From the NCBI RefSeq assembly GCF_013415885.1, contig NZ_CP058910.1, positions 4,402,001-4,466,000 of the forward strand: DNA of 64,000 nt. The letters run 5' to 3'. The position numbers and the translations under genes were made by a program. Under the pieces are notes generated by a model, which worked only from the letters and a program-made list of their open reading frames with translations, ran no database searches and was not told where the DNA came from. The number at the start of each line of letters is the position of its first letter. Positions within the stretch are counted from its first letter, which is position 1. This DNA is from Halosimplex rubrum. GTDB lineage: Archaea > Halobacteriota > Halobacteria > Halobacteriales > Haloarculaceae. Positions 33,601 through 41,672 of this stretch are shown piece by piece.

Positions 33601-34587
33601 CGTCCGCGTCAGCGCGACGGCCCGCGCAGAGACGCGGAGCGTCCGCTGTGGATCACGCTCGTCGATCGCCTCGATGCGCTTGCGGTTCGACGCCGGCGGC
33701 GTGTATCGCTCGCGCTCTTCCTCGGTCCGCGGAGAGACGGCCTTCCAGAACCGGCCACCCAGCGAGGCCGTCCCGTCCTCGAGTTCGGCACGATACTCGT
33801 CTGCTTGCCCGCTCCAGTCGCCGTAGGACTGACAGACCAGCTGGTAGACGACCGGGACCGATGCGTTGCTCATCGTCTCAATCAGCGCCGCGAGTGACGG
33901 TCCATGGGACCCGTCGTGCTCGCTCCCGGACCGGTTCGATCGACGAGACGATGACTTCGAGCGACGCGTCGACGCTGTCCGGTCGGCAAACGGCGTCAGC
34001 GGTGTCTGCCAGTCTCGACTCCGCTTCGTCTGGCCGTAGTAGTCGACGCCCGCGACGTACGGTGTGACCGTCGTGTCGAGCACTTCGCCGGTCGGAAACG
34101 TGATCGAGTGGCCGCCCGTTTTCGGGTCGGCGATCGGCAGGAACTCCTCGACGTATCGCGGATGCCACGTGACATCCCGCAGTTCGTAGGTCGACGGGAA
34201 ACACTGCCGGAGGAGCCCGCGCAGGTCTTCGATCAGCTCGGCATCGTTCGTCCCGACGAGATACCGGAGCTGCGGGTCGGGGCGACCGTCGGAGACGATC
34301 ACCCATTCGACGAGCGGCTCCCGTCGCTTCCCCCGGATCGTCCGGAGCACGCCGGTCTGTGTCCGGTCGGCGAGCAGTGCCTCGATCCGTCGCATCGCTC
34401 GCGTCACAGCGGTCGGGTCGACTGATGTCTCCGCGGGCCGGATCTCGATGTACGGACGAGGTTCGATCCTGTCGGCCATCGATGCGGACTCGTCGGTCCG
34501 TATCTCGTCCGCGACCGGAACCGGAACCGCCGGCGTGGTGTCCGTGGCTGGCTGCTCGTCCCCGCCATCGGGCGCGTCACTTGCCAT
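30682..34587 (-). CDS. conjugation-type VirB4/HerA-like ATPase with extra domains
   Basis: The protein has 1301 residues, typical of large haloarchaeal element ATPases. An N-terminal region of about 450 residues is followed by the P-loop LVVVGDTGSGKSVLL (about residues 490-504), Walker B VVIFDFAGMDG and YLEEARDIG, as in VirB4/TraC/HerA transfer motors. Next is a cysteine-rich segment (CCDRCDN, CECN) likely to bind zinc, then a winged-helix-like part (YSVSPAGRDAIGESYRRG). The last 110 residues (D1197 in RRLDVAGL, E1212-V-E1214) look like a PD-(D/E)XK-fold domain with E-x-E in place of E-x-K. It probably powers DNA transfer between cells. The whole gene is single and unbroken. Confidence 0.8.
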   Translation of the reverse strand: MASDAPDGGDEQPATDTTPAVPVPVADEIRTDESASMADRIEPRPYIEIRPAETSVDPTAVTRAMRRIEALLADRTQTGVLRTIRGKRREPLVEWVIVSDGRPDPQLRYLVGTNDAELIEDLRGLLRQCFPSTYELRDVTWHPRYVEEFLPIADPKTGGHSITFPTGEVLDTTVTPYVAGVDYYGQTKRSRDWQTPLTPFADRTASTRRSKSSSRRSNRSGSEHDGSHGPSLAALIETMSNASVPVVYQLVCQSYGDWSGQADEYRAELEDGTASLGGRFWKAVSPRTEEERERYTPPASNRKRIEAIDERDPQRTLRVSARAVALTRTDKQRAETVARQLTTALSGVDGPYHEIRGEVVTDADLKPLGETPPGTALFEDLLERTVHPETYESVANKLPCNQFRSRGIVVAPAELPGLCLVDGTDLTPDGTRALATRPIEQTALMLPPPQQLMRYTPPGMALCMPLTHDRQPYGQPFYLRPSHQDRHLVVVGDTGSGKSVLLEGGIVTNAAATDGPEILFDYKGGGTAEEYLRAHYAEYGDLDDVRYFDLSRVLPAFSFFDIEPLLEAGVPREEARSRKANHYAEILKGVMGAEAYGKAAESVKAIRNHIRALYDPVHGSDVISHADLYDALQRTQRGEAMPSTTDETLTDYFNGLDERDRDVFNSILGGAVGRVETIATDGRLAPVFEHTPAEGADDGPESTQPSFNFTELIDEDTVVIFDFAGMDGTVKRTLTLVILSNCWTALKAREQRRDYADEDPPQVNLYLEEARDIGATKLLDTLLSEGRSFGLSLALGLQFLEQLDSPDPDRDTYQEALNETATFVVGNVAVDTDLSRVLATDAMSPEAVDRRLTGMSRGEWLVRPGTEFGERTVRPFLAQSLAAPAGHPASDDPLSEAEERAFQAAFAEVRERTAETAGLRQHDAVESTPDDEASDEADGEADTTDAETAQSAEPIHPDLRTDTLLPHTRRMPDCVAYNDRADALCCDRCDNRYDPSIDGMIRAIECCHTLEVVDTDDIPVCECNLKLSAEEILASEWSLTQLLFVQTVYNAEQRRYDPPEYDLKTDSMLRLEEYVGIDREQLQPLLDADLVRHDTDHPHRMYSVSPAGRDAIGESYRRGVDYGHGRGDLEESSEHVFGVELGIELLEEQYRDDPESAVETVSPYHELQEGSLPAAAFMGDGADLDADDGGYDRRRLDVAGLDSEGNVVVTVEVERINNDVHRAVPEDYDKMAACDPEEAIWIVMSRTDGHQVLSVLNDPPEGDPRVEKTYSPNTPPQQFRIDRPGMTAIYPAEYVRDTLLE

Positions 34588-34895
34588 CTGGCCTTTCCCC
34601 CCTTCGGACTGCTCCGAGCGACATTCCTTCCCCTCGACTGTGATCGTGATCGCACGCTCGACTGATGAACCGGTCGACTCCCCACGACAGGGACTCCGAA
34701 TGGCCCGAGGCCTGGCGGTCCCCCCATGGCGCGGTCGTCACCTGACCAGACGCTCGCATACCAGGTCCTGATATCCTCATGCCATATTAATGTAGTTGGA
34801 TCTGAATATGTAGGCGATTGGTTCCGGGGTGAATCGCGCGACGTGTTTTTCGCGCCCGCGAGGGGTGGCGGCCGCGAACAATTGGCCGTATATCA
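34588..34895. promoter_or_regulatory. divergent promoter region, conjugation ATPase and integrase
   Basis: 308 bases between two divergent genes. An AT-rich island at about 34781-34800 (CATGCCATATTAATGTAG) is the only TATA-like candidate; it lies about 105 bases before the integrase operon, so that operon may have a leader. No protein-like frame is seen. Confidence 0.35.
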
Positions 34896-35360
34896 ATGAC
34901 TGAGAGCAAACCAGCAACGCCGACGGCACGTCTCGGCATCTACAAACAGCTCGACGCGGTTCCCGAGTCGTTGCGACTCGGCAGCTACGCCGACCGCTAC
35001 GATGGCACCGACATCTGGTCGACGTGGGCAGACCAGGCGACAGCGACGCACACCAGTCAGCGATACACCACTCACGTCGACCGGACTGCGCGGACGTGGA
35101 AGCAACACATGGCCGACCGCGGTCGACACCACGCACTCGCACGCCCACTGGACATCGAGACCTGGGCGGAGACGATCCTCGACCGGTGCCAACCGCTCTC
35201 GGCCTACCAGATCTACTTCACGAAGCTGGAAGCGTTCTACGAGTGGCTACGGTACCACCCCGACCACGTCCACTGTTACAATCCCGTCCTGATGGCGGCC
35301 GCACAGCACGACGCCGTCGCGACGATCTGGGCGGCGAAGATCGCGCGGAGGGAGTGCTGA
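34896..35360 (+). CDS. orphan core-binding (SAM-like) protein, integrase partner
   Basis: The protein has 154 residues, all helical: SYADRYDGTDIWSTWADQAT, RYTTHVDRTARTWKQHMADR, LSAYQIYFTKLEAFYEWLRY. This pattern matches the N-terminal core-binding domain of tyrosine recombinases (it parallels TQYRIAFQQWRTYMADVGRH in the next gene) but there is no catalytic domain. The stop overlaps the integrase ATG (TGATG), so the two are translationally coupled. It may act as a recombination directionality or accessory factor. It is too intact to be just a decayed integrase, but an ancient split gene is an alternative. Confidence 0.6.
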   Translation: MTESKPATPTARLGIYKQLDAVPESLRLGSYADRYDGTDIWSTWADQATATHTSQRYTTHVDRTARTWKQHMADRGRHHALARPLDIETWAETILDRCQPLSAYQIYFTKLEAFYEWLRYHPDHVHCYNPVLMAAAQHDAVATIWAAKIARREC

Positions 35361-36490
35361 TGGCACCGCGTGACCCCGCGCAACTCCGGGCGACCCTTGC
35401 CGACGGCTTCGACTGCGAGGTCGACCCGCTCGAAACGTACGAATCGACCTTTCGAGAGGTGACCGCTGACCCGTTCGAGTTATTCGTCACTGATGTGCTC
35501 CGTGGTGGCGATATTGCCGACCGAACCGTCACGCAGTATCGGATCGCGTTTCAGCAGTGGCGAACCTACATGGCCGACGTCGGTCGCCACCCGGCGTGTC
35601 CGAACGCTGCCCATGTTCGTGGGTTCGCACGGTGGCTCCAGGTCGAACAAGGGAACGACGCCGTCGCGACGATCCGGCAGAAACTGCAGAAACTCGACCG
35701 CGCGTTTCGATTCTGGCAGCGAGACTCGGCACTCCCACACACCGAACGGTACAATCCGGTTGCTCTGGCGCGCGATCAGATCGACTGGGAGACGTTCGAC
35801 GACACCGCGGACAAATCTCCCCCGCCGATCTCGCGTGCGGAACTCCAGGCCCGAATTGGGAGCATCACCGACCTCCGAACCCAGGTACAATTGGCGACGC
35901 AGCTCAAGCTCGGGCTGCGGGTAGGCGAACTCTGTAACGTCCGGCTACAGGATGTCAACTTGGTGGACGAGGAACTCACCGAGTACTATCCGTTGGGGAC
36001 ACACGAGCGCCTCGCTGGCCGGCCGAATGCGATCTACATCCCGTCGAAACACGAACGAGACGGCAACAAGTCCCACGTTCCACGGATCCTGCCACTCGAC
36101 GCCGAACTCCAATCACTCCTCCGTCGATATCTCCGCGTGCGGCCGACATGGATCGACGACTGGCTGTTCGTCTTGTCCGGTGGCGGGCCAGTCGGTACGA
36201 AGACTGTCAATCGAGCGTGGAAGGAGACGTTCCATCCAGCGTTTGCCGAGACGGCAGAGTACCGAGCGATCACCTCCCACTTCGGGCGTCATTACTTCAC
36301 GACGTACTGGCGGACGGAACAGGATCTCCCGCGCGAGCTCGTTCAGTACATGCGTGGCGATGTCGTCGGTGATCCAGCCGCAGATGACTCTGCGATGCAT
36401 CACTACCTCCACACCTATTACGAGGACATTGAGGAGCCGTATCGACGTGAGATATACAGTCTCGATGTCTCGGTGCCACAGCTCAGCTGA
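35360..36490 (+). CDS. int: tyrosine recombinase / integrase (XerCD/SNJ2-like)
   Basis: The protein has 376 residues from the ATG at 35360. An N-terminal core-binding domain (RTVTQYRIAFQQWRTYM) is followed by the catalytic domain: R in LKLGLRVGELCNVRLQD, K region SKHERDGNKSHVPRILPL, H-x-x-R-H in SHFGRHYFTTYW, and a tyrosine in MHHYLHTYYED. It catalyses site-specific integration and excision of the element. It is coupled to an orphan core-binding protein upstream. Its stop falls in the palindrome TCAGCTGA that also holds the mutS stop, which places it at the very edge of the chromosome; no tRNA gene is adjacent. Confidence 0.88.
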   Translation: MAPRDPAQLRATLADGFDCEVDPLETYESTFREVTADPFELFVTDVLRGGDIADRTVTQYRIAFQQWRTYMADVGRHPACPNAAHVRGFARWLQVEQGNDAVATIRQKLQKLDRAFRFWQRDSALPHTERYNPVALARDQIDWETFDDTADKSPPPISRAELQARIGSITDLRTQVQLATQLKLGLRVGELCNVRLQDVNLVDEELTEYYPLGTHERLAGRPNAIYIPSKHERDGNKSHVPRILPLDAELQSLLRRYLRVRPTWIDDWLFVLSGGGPVGTKTVNRAWKETFHPAFAETAEYRAITSHFGRHYFTTYWRTEQDLPRELVQYMRGDVVGDPAADDSAMHHYLHTYYEDIEEPYRREIYSLDVSVPQLS

Positions 36491-39206
36491 CGTCAGCGTC
36501 GCTGTCGTCGAGTTGCTCCTGCCAGGTCTGGACTTTCGCCATCAGTTCGACGGGTGATGTTTCGTTGACATCAATGTTCCCGAGTTCGTCGAGGATGGCT
36601 TCGGTCTCCGGATCGAGCGACTGACCGTTCTGTTCCTCGGCGGGCGCCTCTATCTGGCTCCCGTCGGTCGCGACTTGCTGCTGGGAACCGTTCGAGTCAC
36701 CGGCCACGAGCTCGCCAGACCCCAGATCGAACACGACCTGTTCGGTCCCGCCGCCGTCTCCCCCGTCGCTCCCCTGGACTTCGATCGCTTTCTCCTCGCG
36801 GAGTCTGTCGAGCACGTCACGTGACCGATCGACGACGGGGTCGGGGACGCCGGCGAGATCCGCGACGTGGACACCGTAGGACCGGTCGGTCGGCCCGTCC
36901 TCGACGGTCCGCAGGAAGGTCACGTCACCGTCGCGTTCGTCGGCTGCAACGTGGACGTTCTCCACTGTCGGCAACTCCTTACCCAGTGCCGTGAGCTCGT
37001 GGTAGTGCGTCGCGAAGAGGGTCTTGGCCTGGATCTGGTTAGCGAGATACTCCGTCGCCGCCCACGCGATGGAGATGCCGTCGTACGTCGCGGTCCCGCG
37101 GCCGACCTCGTCGAGGATCACGAGCGACTCGTCGGTCGCCGAGTGGAGGATATTGGAAAGTTCCTGCATCTCGACCATGAACGTCGACCGGCCCTGCGCG
37201 AGTTCGTCCAGCGCCCCCACTCTCGTGTAGATACCGTCGACAAGCCCCACCCGCGCCGAGCGGGCGGGGACGAAGCTGCCGACCTGGGCGAGTAGCGTGA
37301 TCAGCGCCGCCTGGCGCATGTACGTCGACTTCCCGCTCATGTTCGGGCCGGTGACGACGAGGAACTGCCGCTCCTCATCCATCCGGAGGTCGTTCGGGAC
37401 GAACTGCGTCGTCTGCTCGACGACCGGATGTCGTCCCTGCTCGACCGACAGTTCGCGCCCGTCGGAGAGTTCGGGCCGGGTCCAGTCGTTGCGGACGGCG
37501 TGGGCGGCCAGGCTCGCCAGCGCGTCGCACTCGGCGAGCGCCCGCCCGGTCTCCTGCAAGATCTCGGCCCGCGCGGCCACCCGGTCGCGCAGTCGCTCGA
37601 AGATCTCCCGCTCCATCTCGTGGCGCCGTTCCTCCAGTCGGAGGATCGCCCGCTCTTTCTCCGCGAGTTCGTCGATAACGTACCGTTCGGAGTTTTTGAG
37701 CGTCTTTATCTGCTCGTACTCCTCGGGCACCTGGTCGGTCTCGCTCTTGCCGACCTGGATGTAGTAGCCGTCGGTCTTGTTGCGGTCGACCGAGAGGTGG
37801 GTGATGCCGGTCTTGCGCTTCTCCCGCTCGGGCAGTTCCTCGATCCAGTCGAGCGCCGACTCGTGGTCGTCGACGATCTCGTCCAGTTCGGGGTCGAACC
37901 CTCGCCGGATCAGCCCGCCCTGCGTCACGGTTCCCGGCGGGTCCTCGACGAGCGCCTCGTCCAGGTCGGCGGCGAGTTCGGCGGCGGCCGCCCGATCCGG
38001 GCGGTCGAGCACGTCCGCGAGCGGCGAGTCGGCGAGTCGCTCGGTCTCGGCGACCAGTTCGCCGACCGCCGGTAACAGCGCGAGCGTCGTCTGCACCGCG
38101 CGCAGGTCGCGGGCGTCGGCGCTGCCCGACGCGGCCTTCGAGGCCAGCCGTTCGAGGTCGTAGGCGTCGCCCAGCGTCTCCCGCAACTGGTCGCGAGCCA
38201 TCGCCGACTCGGCCAGCGCCGCGACGGTCGACTGGCGCCGAGTGAGGACCTCGCGCGAGCGGCGCGGGCGCTGGAGCCACTCCCGGAGGAGCCGCCCGCC
38301 GGCGCTCGTGACGGTGTGGTCGACCGTGTCGAACAGCGACCCCGACCGCTCGCCCTGCATCGTCTCCGTGAGTTCGAGGTTGCGCTGGGTCGTCGCGTCC
38401 AGGTCGACGTAGGCGGACTCGTCGAACGACTGCAGACGCGTCATCGACGCCAGCACGCCCGCGCCCGTCTCGTCGACGTAGGAGACGACCGCGCCCGCCG
38501 CGCGGACCGCGGCGTCCGCGTCGGCGATGCCGACGCTCTCCAGGGTCTCGCCGCCGAACTGCTCGCGGACGCGGTGGCGAGCGCGGCCCGGCGCGAACGC
38601 TTCCGTGGTGTGCAGCGACAGCGAGGCGTCGGTTCGCTCGCGGACCTCGTCGAGGAAGCCATCGTCCGAGCGGATGTCGGGGCCGGGCAGCACCTCCGCG
38701 GGGTCGAACTTGTACAACTCGGTGAGTGCCGCGCTCGTCGCGTCCGCCCCCGACTGCTCGGTGACGAGGAACTGCCCGGTCGTCACGTCCGCGACGGCGA
38801 TGCCGTAGGTGGCGTCGTCGCCGTCTCCGTCCTCGCGGACGACCGCCGCGAGGTACTGCGCGTCGTCGTCGCTCGTTTCGAGGTGGGTGCCCGGGGTCAC
38901 GATTCGCGTGATCTCCCGGGCGTGGCCGTCGTCGGTCTCGTACTGGTCGGCGACGGCCACCCGGTAGCCCCGCTCGACGAGCGCGGAGAGATACGGCGTC
39001 AGGTCGTCCAGCGGCACGCCGGCCATCGGATACGACGAACCGTGGGACCCTTTCTGTGACACCTTGAGATCCAGCTCGTCGGCGACGAGCTCGGCGTCCT
39101 CCGCGAAGAACTCGTAGAAGTCGCCGCACTGCATCGCGAGAATGTCGGCGTCGGTCTCCTCCTTGAGCGAGAGGAACTCCCCGACGATACCCGTCGCCTC
39201 TGTCAT
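36483..39206 (-). CDS. mutS: DNA mismatch repair protein MutS
   Basis: The protein has 907 residues from the ATG at 39206; an in-frame upstream extension to 39290 lacks similarity to the conserved start MTEATGIVGEFLSLKEE. Domains in order: mismatch-binding domain I (MQCGDFYEFFAEDAELVADE), connector, lever/clamp, and the ATPase with Walker A TGPNMSGKSTYMRQ and Walker B VILDEVGRGTATYDG. The C-terminal 130 residues are Gln/Asp/Ser-rich with a final helical tail (TSPVELMAKVQTWQEQL). It recognises base mismatches and starts repair. The convergent integrase gene of the mobile element overlaps its last codons by 8 bases. Confidence 0.96.
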   Translation of the reverse strand: MTEATGIVGEFLSLKEETDADILAMQCGDFYEFFAEDAELVADELDLKVSQKGSHGSSYPMAGVPLDDLTPYLSALVERGYRVAVADQYETDDGHAREITRIVTPGTHLETSDDDAQYLAAVVREDGDGDDATYGIAVADVTTGQFLVTEQSGADATSAALTELYKFDPAEVLPGPDIRSDDGFLDEVRERTDASLSLHTTEAFAPGRARHRVREQFGGETLESVGIADADAAVRAAGAVVSYVDETGAGVLASMTRLQSFDESAYVDLDATTQRNLELTETMQGERSGSLFDTVDHTVTSAGGRLLREWLQRPRRSREVLTRRQSTVAALAESAMARDQLRETLGDAYDLERLASKAASGSADARDLRAVQTTLALLPAVGELVAETERLADSPLADVLDRPDRAAAAELAADLDEALVEDPPGTVTQGGLIRRGFDPELDEIVDDHESALDWIEELPEREKRKTGITHLSVDRNKTDGYYIQVGKSETDQVPEEYEQIKTLKNSERYVIDELAEKERAILRLEERRHEMEREIFERLRDRVAARAEILQETGRALAECDALASLAAHAVRNDWTRPELSDGRELSVEQGRHPVVEQTTQFVPNDLRMDEERQFLVVTGPNMSGKSTYMRQAALITLLAQVGSFVPARSARVGLVDGIYTRVGALDELAQGRSTFMVEMQELSNILHSATDESLVILDEVGRGTATYDGISIAWAATEYLANQIQAKTLFATHYHELTALGKELPTVENVHVAADERDGDVTFLRTVEDGPTDRSYGVHVADLAGVPDPVVDRSRDVLDRLREEKAIEVQGSDGGDGGGTEQVVFDLGSGELVAGDSNGSQQQVATDGSQIEAPAEEQNGQSLDPETEAILDELGNIDVNETSPVELMAKVQTWQEQLDDSDADVS

Positions 39207-39330
39207 ACAGGGTGGTGTGTCCGAACCGAGGTAAAAGGCTACGGGTCCGCGGCGAACGTGGTCGACCGGGAGGACGGGGTCGCCGTCCATGTTTCCGAGT
39301 CCATCTCTTCTGAAAACAGTTTGCCTGGGA

Positions 39331-39369
39331 TCACTCGTAGTCGACGCCCGCCTGGTCGAGTTCGAGGAG
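39331..39369 (-). pseudogene. 3' tail remnant of a sugar isomerase-like gene
   Basis: The minus strand reads LLELDQAGVDYE and a TGA, closely matching the last residues of the intact isomerase/epimerase at 39812 (ELESAGVAYE). The stop context is also similar. It appears to be the leftover 3' end of a duplicate, or of the original gene before the toxin-antitoxin DNA was inserted. Confidence 0.5.
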
Positions 39370-39414
39370 TGAACGGGCGCAAGGTATTCTCAACTCGAAT
39401 ACATCGTATGCAAC

Positions 39415-39636
39415 ATGAGCACGTCCATCCGCATCTCCGAGGCGACGAAGCGAAAGCTCGAGGCGCTGAAACGAGACGACGAGACGTTCGACGACCTGCT
39501 CGATCGACTGGCCGTCAGTCGAACCGAGGCCGAGGTCCGCGAGATGGCTGGATTCGGTGGCGACGGTGTCGCGGACGGGATGAGTGACGCTCACGGGGAT
39601 CTGAACGAGTCGCTCGAAGCGCGTTCGAGCGAGTGA
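39415..39636 (+). CDS. vapB: VapB-like antitoxin
   Basis: The protein has 73 residues. The opening MSTSIRISEATKRKLEALKR is a ribbon-helix-helix-like DNA-binding start known in haloarchaeal VapB antitoxins, followed by DDETFDDLLDRLA and a disordered acidic tail that would wrap the toxin. It is intact. A toxin gene starts 2 bases after its stop but has lost its middle. The antitoxin may persist as an autoregulator or simply as a relic. Confidence 0.8.
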   Translation: MSTSIRISEATKRKLEALKRDDETFDDLLDRLAVSRTEAEVREMAGFGGDGVADGMSDAHGDLNESLEARSSE

Positions 39637-39638
39637 CG

Positions 39639-39784
39639 ATGCTCTGTCTCGACAACGACGTCTTTCGGAAGTACACCAATGAGCCGCCCGACAGGCGGGG
39701 GCGACCCTCGCGACGGCGAACGCGAACGATTTCGACAAGCGCCCGATCCACGAACTGATGGACGTCGACATCGTCGACACGTAG
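39639..39784 (+). pseudogene. vapC: VapC-like PIN toxin with internal deletion
   Basis: The start MLCLDNDVFRKYTNEPP is a PIN-domain N-terminus with its first catalytic D. After about 20 residues the frame breaks, and another frame reads ATLATANANDFDKRPIHEL then MDVDIVDT and a TAG at 39782-39784, the typical PIN C-terminus. About 100 internal residues, including the other catalytic acids, are gone. The toxin cannot be active as an RNase. Confidence 0.8.
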
Positions 39785-39811
39785 ATCTGTCGACCGCCGC
39801 CCCGTTCGACG

Positions 39812-40651
39812 CTACTCGTAGGCGACGCCCGCCGACTCCAGTTCCCCTTTCAGCGCCTCGGCCGCGGCCTCGAACCCCTCGGGGCCGCTGTAGCCGTAGT
39901 CCGAGCCCGCGAAGGCCAGATGGGGCTCCAGCGACAGCGCGCCGTCGAAGCCCCGATCACGGAGTGCGGCCACGGTCTCGCCGATGCGGCCGTCGCCCTC
40001 GCCGGCGGGTCGGATCCCCCCACGCTCGCCGAACTCGGCGTCCTTGACGTGGACCTGTTCGACGTACTCGACGACCTGCAGCAGCGCGTCGGGGTACGGT
40101 CGCACGCCGATTTCGAGGTAGTTCGCGGGGTCGAAGACCGCACGGAGGTGCGGTGAGTCCACGGTCGTCAGGAGATCCCGCATCCGCCCGGGCGTGTCGC
40201 CGTAGATGTCCTTCTCGTTCTCCAAGAGGAGTGTCACGCCCGCGTCGTCGGCCTTTTCGACGGCGACCTCGGTCCGGCGCAGGACCTCCTCGCGGTGGTC
40301 GGCGGGATCGTCGCCGTCGGGAATGTAGTAGGAGAACACGCGCACCCCGTCGGTGTCGAAGCGGTTCGCGAGTTCGAGCGCGCGGTCCAGGCGCTCCATG
40401 TGGGGCTCGAAGTCGTCTTCGATCCCGATCTTGCCGGTCGGCGAGCCGATGGAGGTGACCGAGAACCCGCGGTCGTCCAGCGTCGCTTCGAGGTCGTCGA
40501 TGCGGTCCTCGGAGAGGTCCAGCGCGTTTTCGTTCCAGACGCCGCGCAGGTCGAGGTGGGAGATGTCGAGCGATTCCAGGGTCGACAGCTGGTCGTCCAG
40601 ATCGTCGGCGATCTCGTCGGCGAACCCGCTGATCGGCAGGGGGTCGGTCAT
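39812..40651 (-). CDS. sugar phosphate isomerase/epimerase (TIM barrel)
   Basis: The protein has 279 residues with the xylose-isomerase-like TIM-barrel pattern: ISGFADEIADDLDDQL at strand 1, LDISHLDLRGVWNENALDL, GVRVFSYYIPDGDDP, VTLLLENEKDIYGDTPGRM (glutamate metal ligand), LRAVFDPANYLEIG, VEQVHVKDAEFGERG and ALSLEPHLAF. The E, D, H and E ligand positions of the family are present. The substrate is not determinable; related enzymes act on inositols, tagatose, erythrulose and similar sugars. A Gfo/Idh/MocA oxidoreductase lies nearby, as is common for sugar-catabolic sets. Confidence 0.88.
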   Translation of the reverse strand: MTDPLPISGFADEIADDLDDQLSTLESLDISHLDLRGVWNENALDLSEDRIDDLEATLDDRGFSVTSIGSPTGKIGIEDDFEPHMERLDRALELANRFDTDGVRVFSYYIPDGDDPADHREEVLRRTEVAVEKADDAGVTLLLENEKDIYGDTPGRMRDLLTTVDSPHLRAVFDPANYLEIGVRPYPDALLQVVEYVEQVHVKDAEFGERGGIRPAGEGDGRIGETVAALRDRGFDGALSLEPHLAFAGSDYGYSGPEGFEAAAEALKGELESAGVAYE

Positions 40652-40720
40652 GACTCGCGGGTCGAGGCGTGGGACCGTCTGTCTTGCGCCCCCGGAGAGG
40701 TGCGCCCGTAGTGGCGCCGG

Positions 40721-41608
40721 TCAGACCGACCGTTCCGTGACGGTGAACGCCGTCGGGCCGACCTCGTAGACCGTGTCGTCCGACGTGGGCGCGCCGGCGG
40801 CGTCGAGCCACCCCAGCGGCGTCCGAAAGAACCCCCGGTCCTCGGTGTGGACGCGGACGGTCGACACCCCCTCCCGCCGCAGGCACGCGATGCATCGGAG
40901 TTCCCACTGCCCGTGGCACACCTCCGGTGGGACGGCGACCGTCTCTTCGGCGTTCGGTCTGGCGCTGAAAGTGGTCGTCAGCGAGTGGTCGCGCTCGTCG
41001 AACCGCTCGTCGCGGATCTCGATCGCCGAACCGGACCGCGTCGTCTTCGCGTCGCCCGGCGGCGAGAGCGTCATCGATTCGCCGTCGACGACGAAGCGTG
41101 CGACCGCCAGGACGTCCGGGTTCGACGCCCAGACGCCGTAGGCGAACTGGCCGGCGCCGTAGGCCTTCCCGGCTCCCCAGTCGACGTCCTCCGGTATCGA
41201 CCCCCTCCCGTTGGCCAATCCGAAGCGCATCGACTCACCCTCCCCGAGATCAGCCGACCCGCCCTGGTCCTGGCGTCGGTCGGGGAGCCGGAACCAGCGC
41301 CCCTCGAACAGTCGATACACTCTCGGAAACGTGAGCGAAACGCGAACGCCCGTGTTCAGGCCGTTCTCCAGGGTAAATGCGACCGGCTCCGAGGGCGCCG
41401 GGACCTGTTCGCGGTCGGGCACCAACACCAGGTCGCCGTTCCGGTTCGCGACCCCGTGGTAGCAGGTCGCGTCCCCGCCGAACGCGCTCGTACACGGTTC
41501 GCCCGCGAACCGCGAGTCGGGGTTCGAATCGGGGCCGGTGTCCAGCAACCCACCGCAACCGGCCAGCGCGGCGCTTCCGAGGACGCCACAGAAGTCGCGT
41601 CGGCGCAT
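40721..41608 (-). CDS. Tat-exported lipoprotein of unknown function
   Basis: The protein has 295 residues from the ATG at 41608; the frame extends upstream without protein-like sequence. MRRRDFCGVLGSAALAGCGG is a twin-arginine signal with a lipobox-like AGC, so export by Tat and lipid anchoring outside the membrane are expected. The mature part contains scattered cysteines (CTSAFGGDATCYHG, CHGQWELRCIACLR) and beta-rich sequence. No enzymatic motif was recognised. It is likely a cell-surface binding or structural protein. Confidence 0.75.
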   Translation of the reverse strand: MRRRDFCGVLGSAALAGCGGLLDTGPDSNPDSRFAGEPCTSAFGGDATCYHGVANRNGDLVLVPDREQVPAPSEPVAFTLENGLNTGVRVSLTFPRVYRLFEGRWFRLPDRRQDQGGSADLGEGESMRFGLANGRGSIPEDVDWGAGKAYGAGQFAYGVWASNPDVLAVARFVVDGESMTLSPPGDAKTTRSGSAIEIRDERFDERDHSLTTTFSARPNAEETVAVPPEVCHGQWELRCIACLRREGVSTVRVHTEDRGFFRTPLGWLDAAGAPTSDDTVYEVGPTAFTVTERSV

Positions 41609-41672
41609 ACGACGACCGATGTCCGTTACCACATAGTTCCTGTCGGACGATAAACCGGTCGTTTGAACCTGG

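Noticed and set aside
36483-36490. Palindrome TCAGCTGA as a restriction or att core
   Set aside because: As a feature by itself it is too short; it is simply where two convergent stop codons meet. It is kept only as context for the integrase finding.
37375-39129. 584-codon frame antiparallel or offset to mutS
   Set aside because: It is a composition shadow of mutS, made of arginine-rich low-complexity sequence.
40686-40703. C-run/G-run hairpin like the element leader hairpins, before the isomerase gene
   Set aside because: The arms pair only weakly and the gene is chromosomal, so it does not belong to the same motif family.
41521-41545. GGGTTCGAATC, similar to a tRNA T-loop
   Set aside because: It lies inside the Tat lipoprotein coding region with no acceptor stem or anticodon arm around it; it encodes normal residues.
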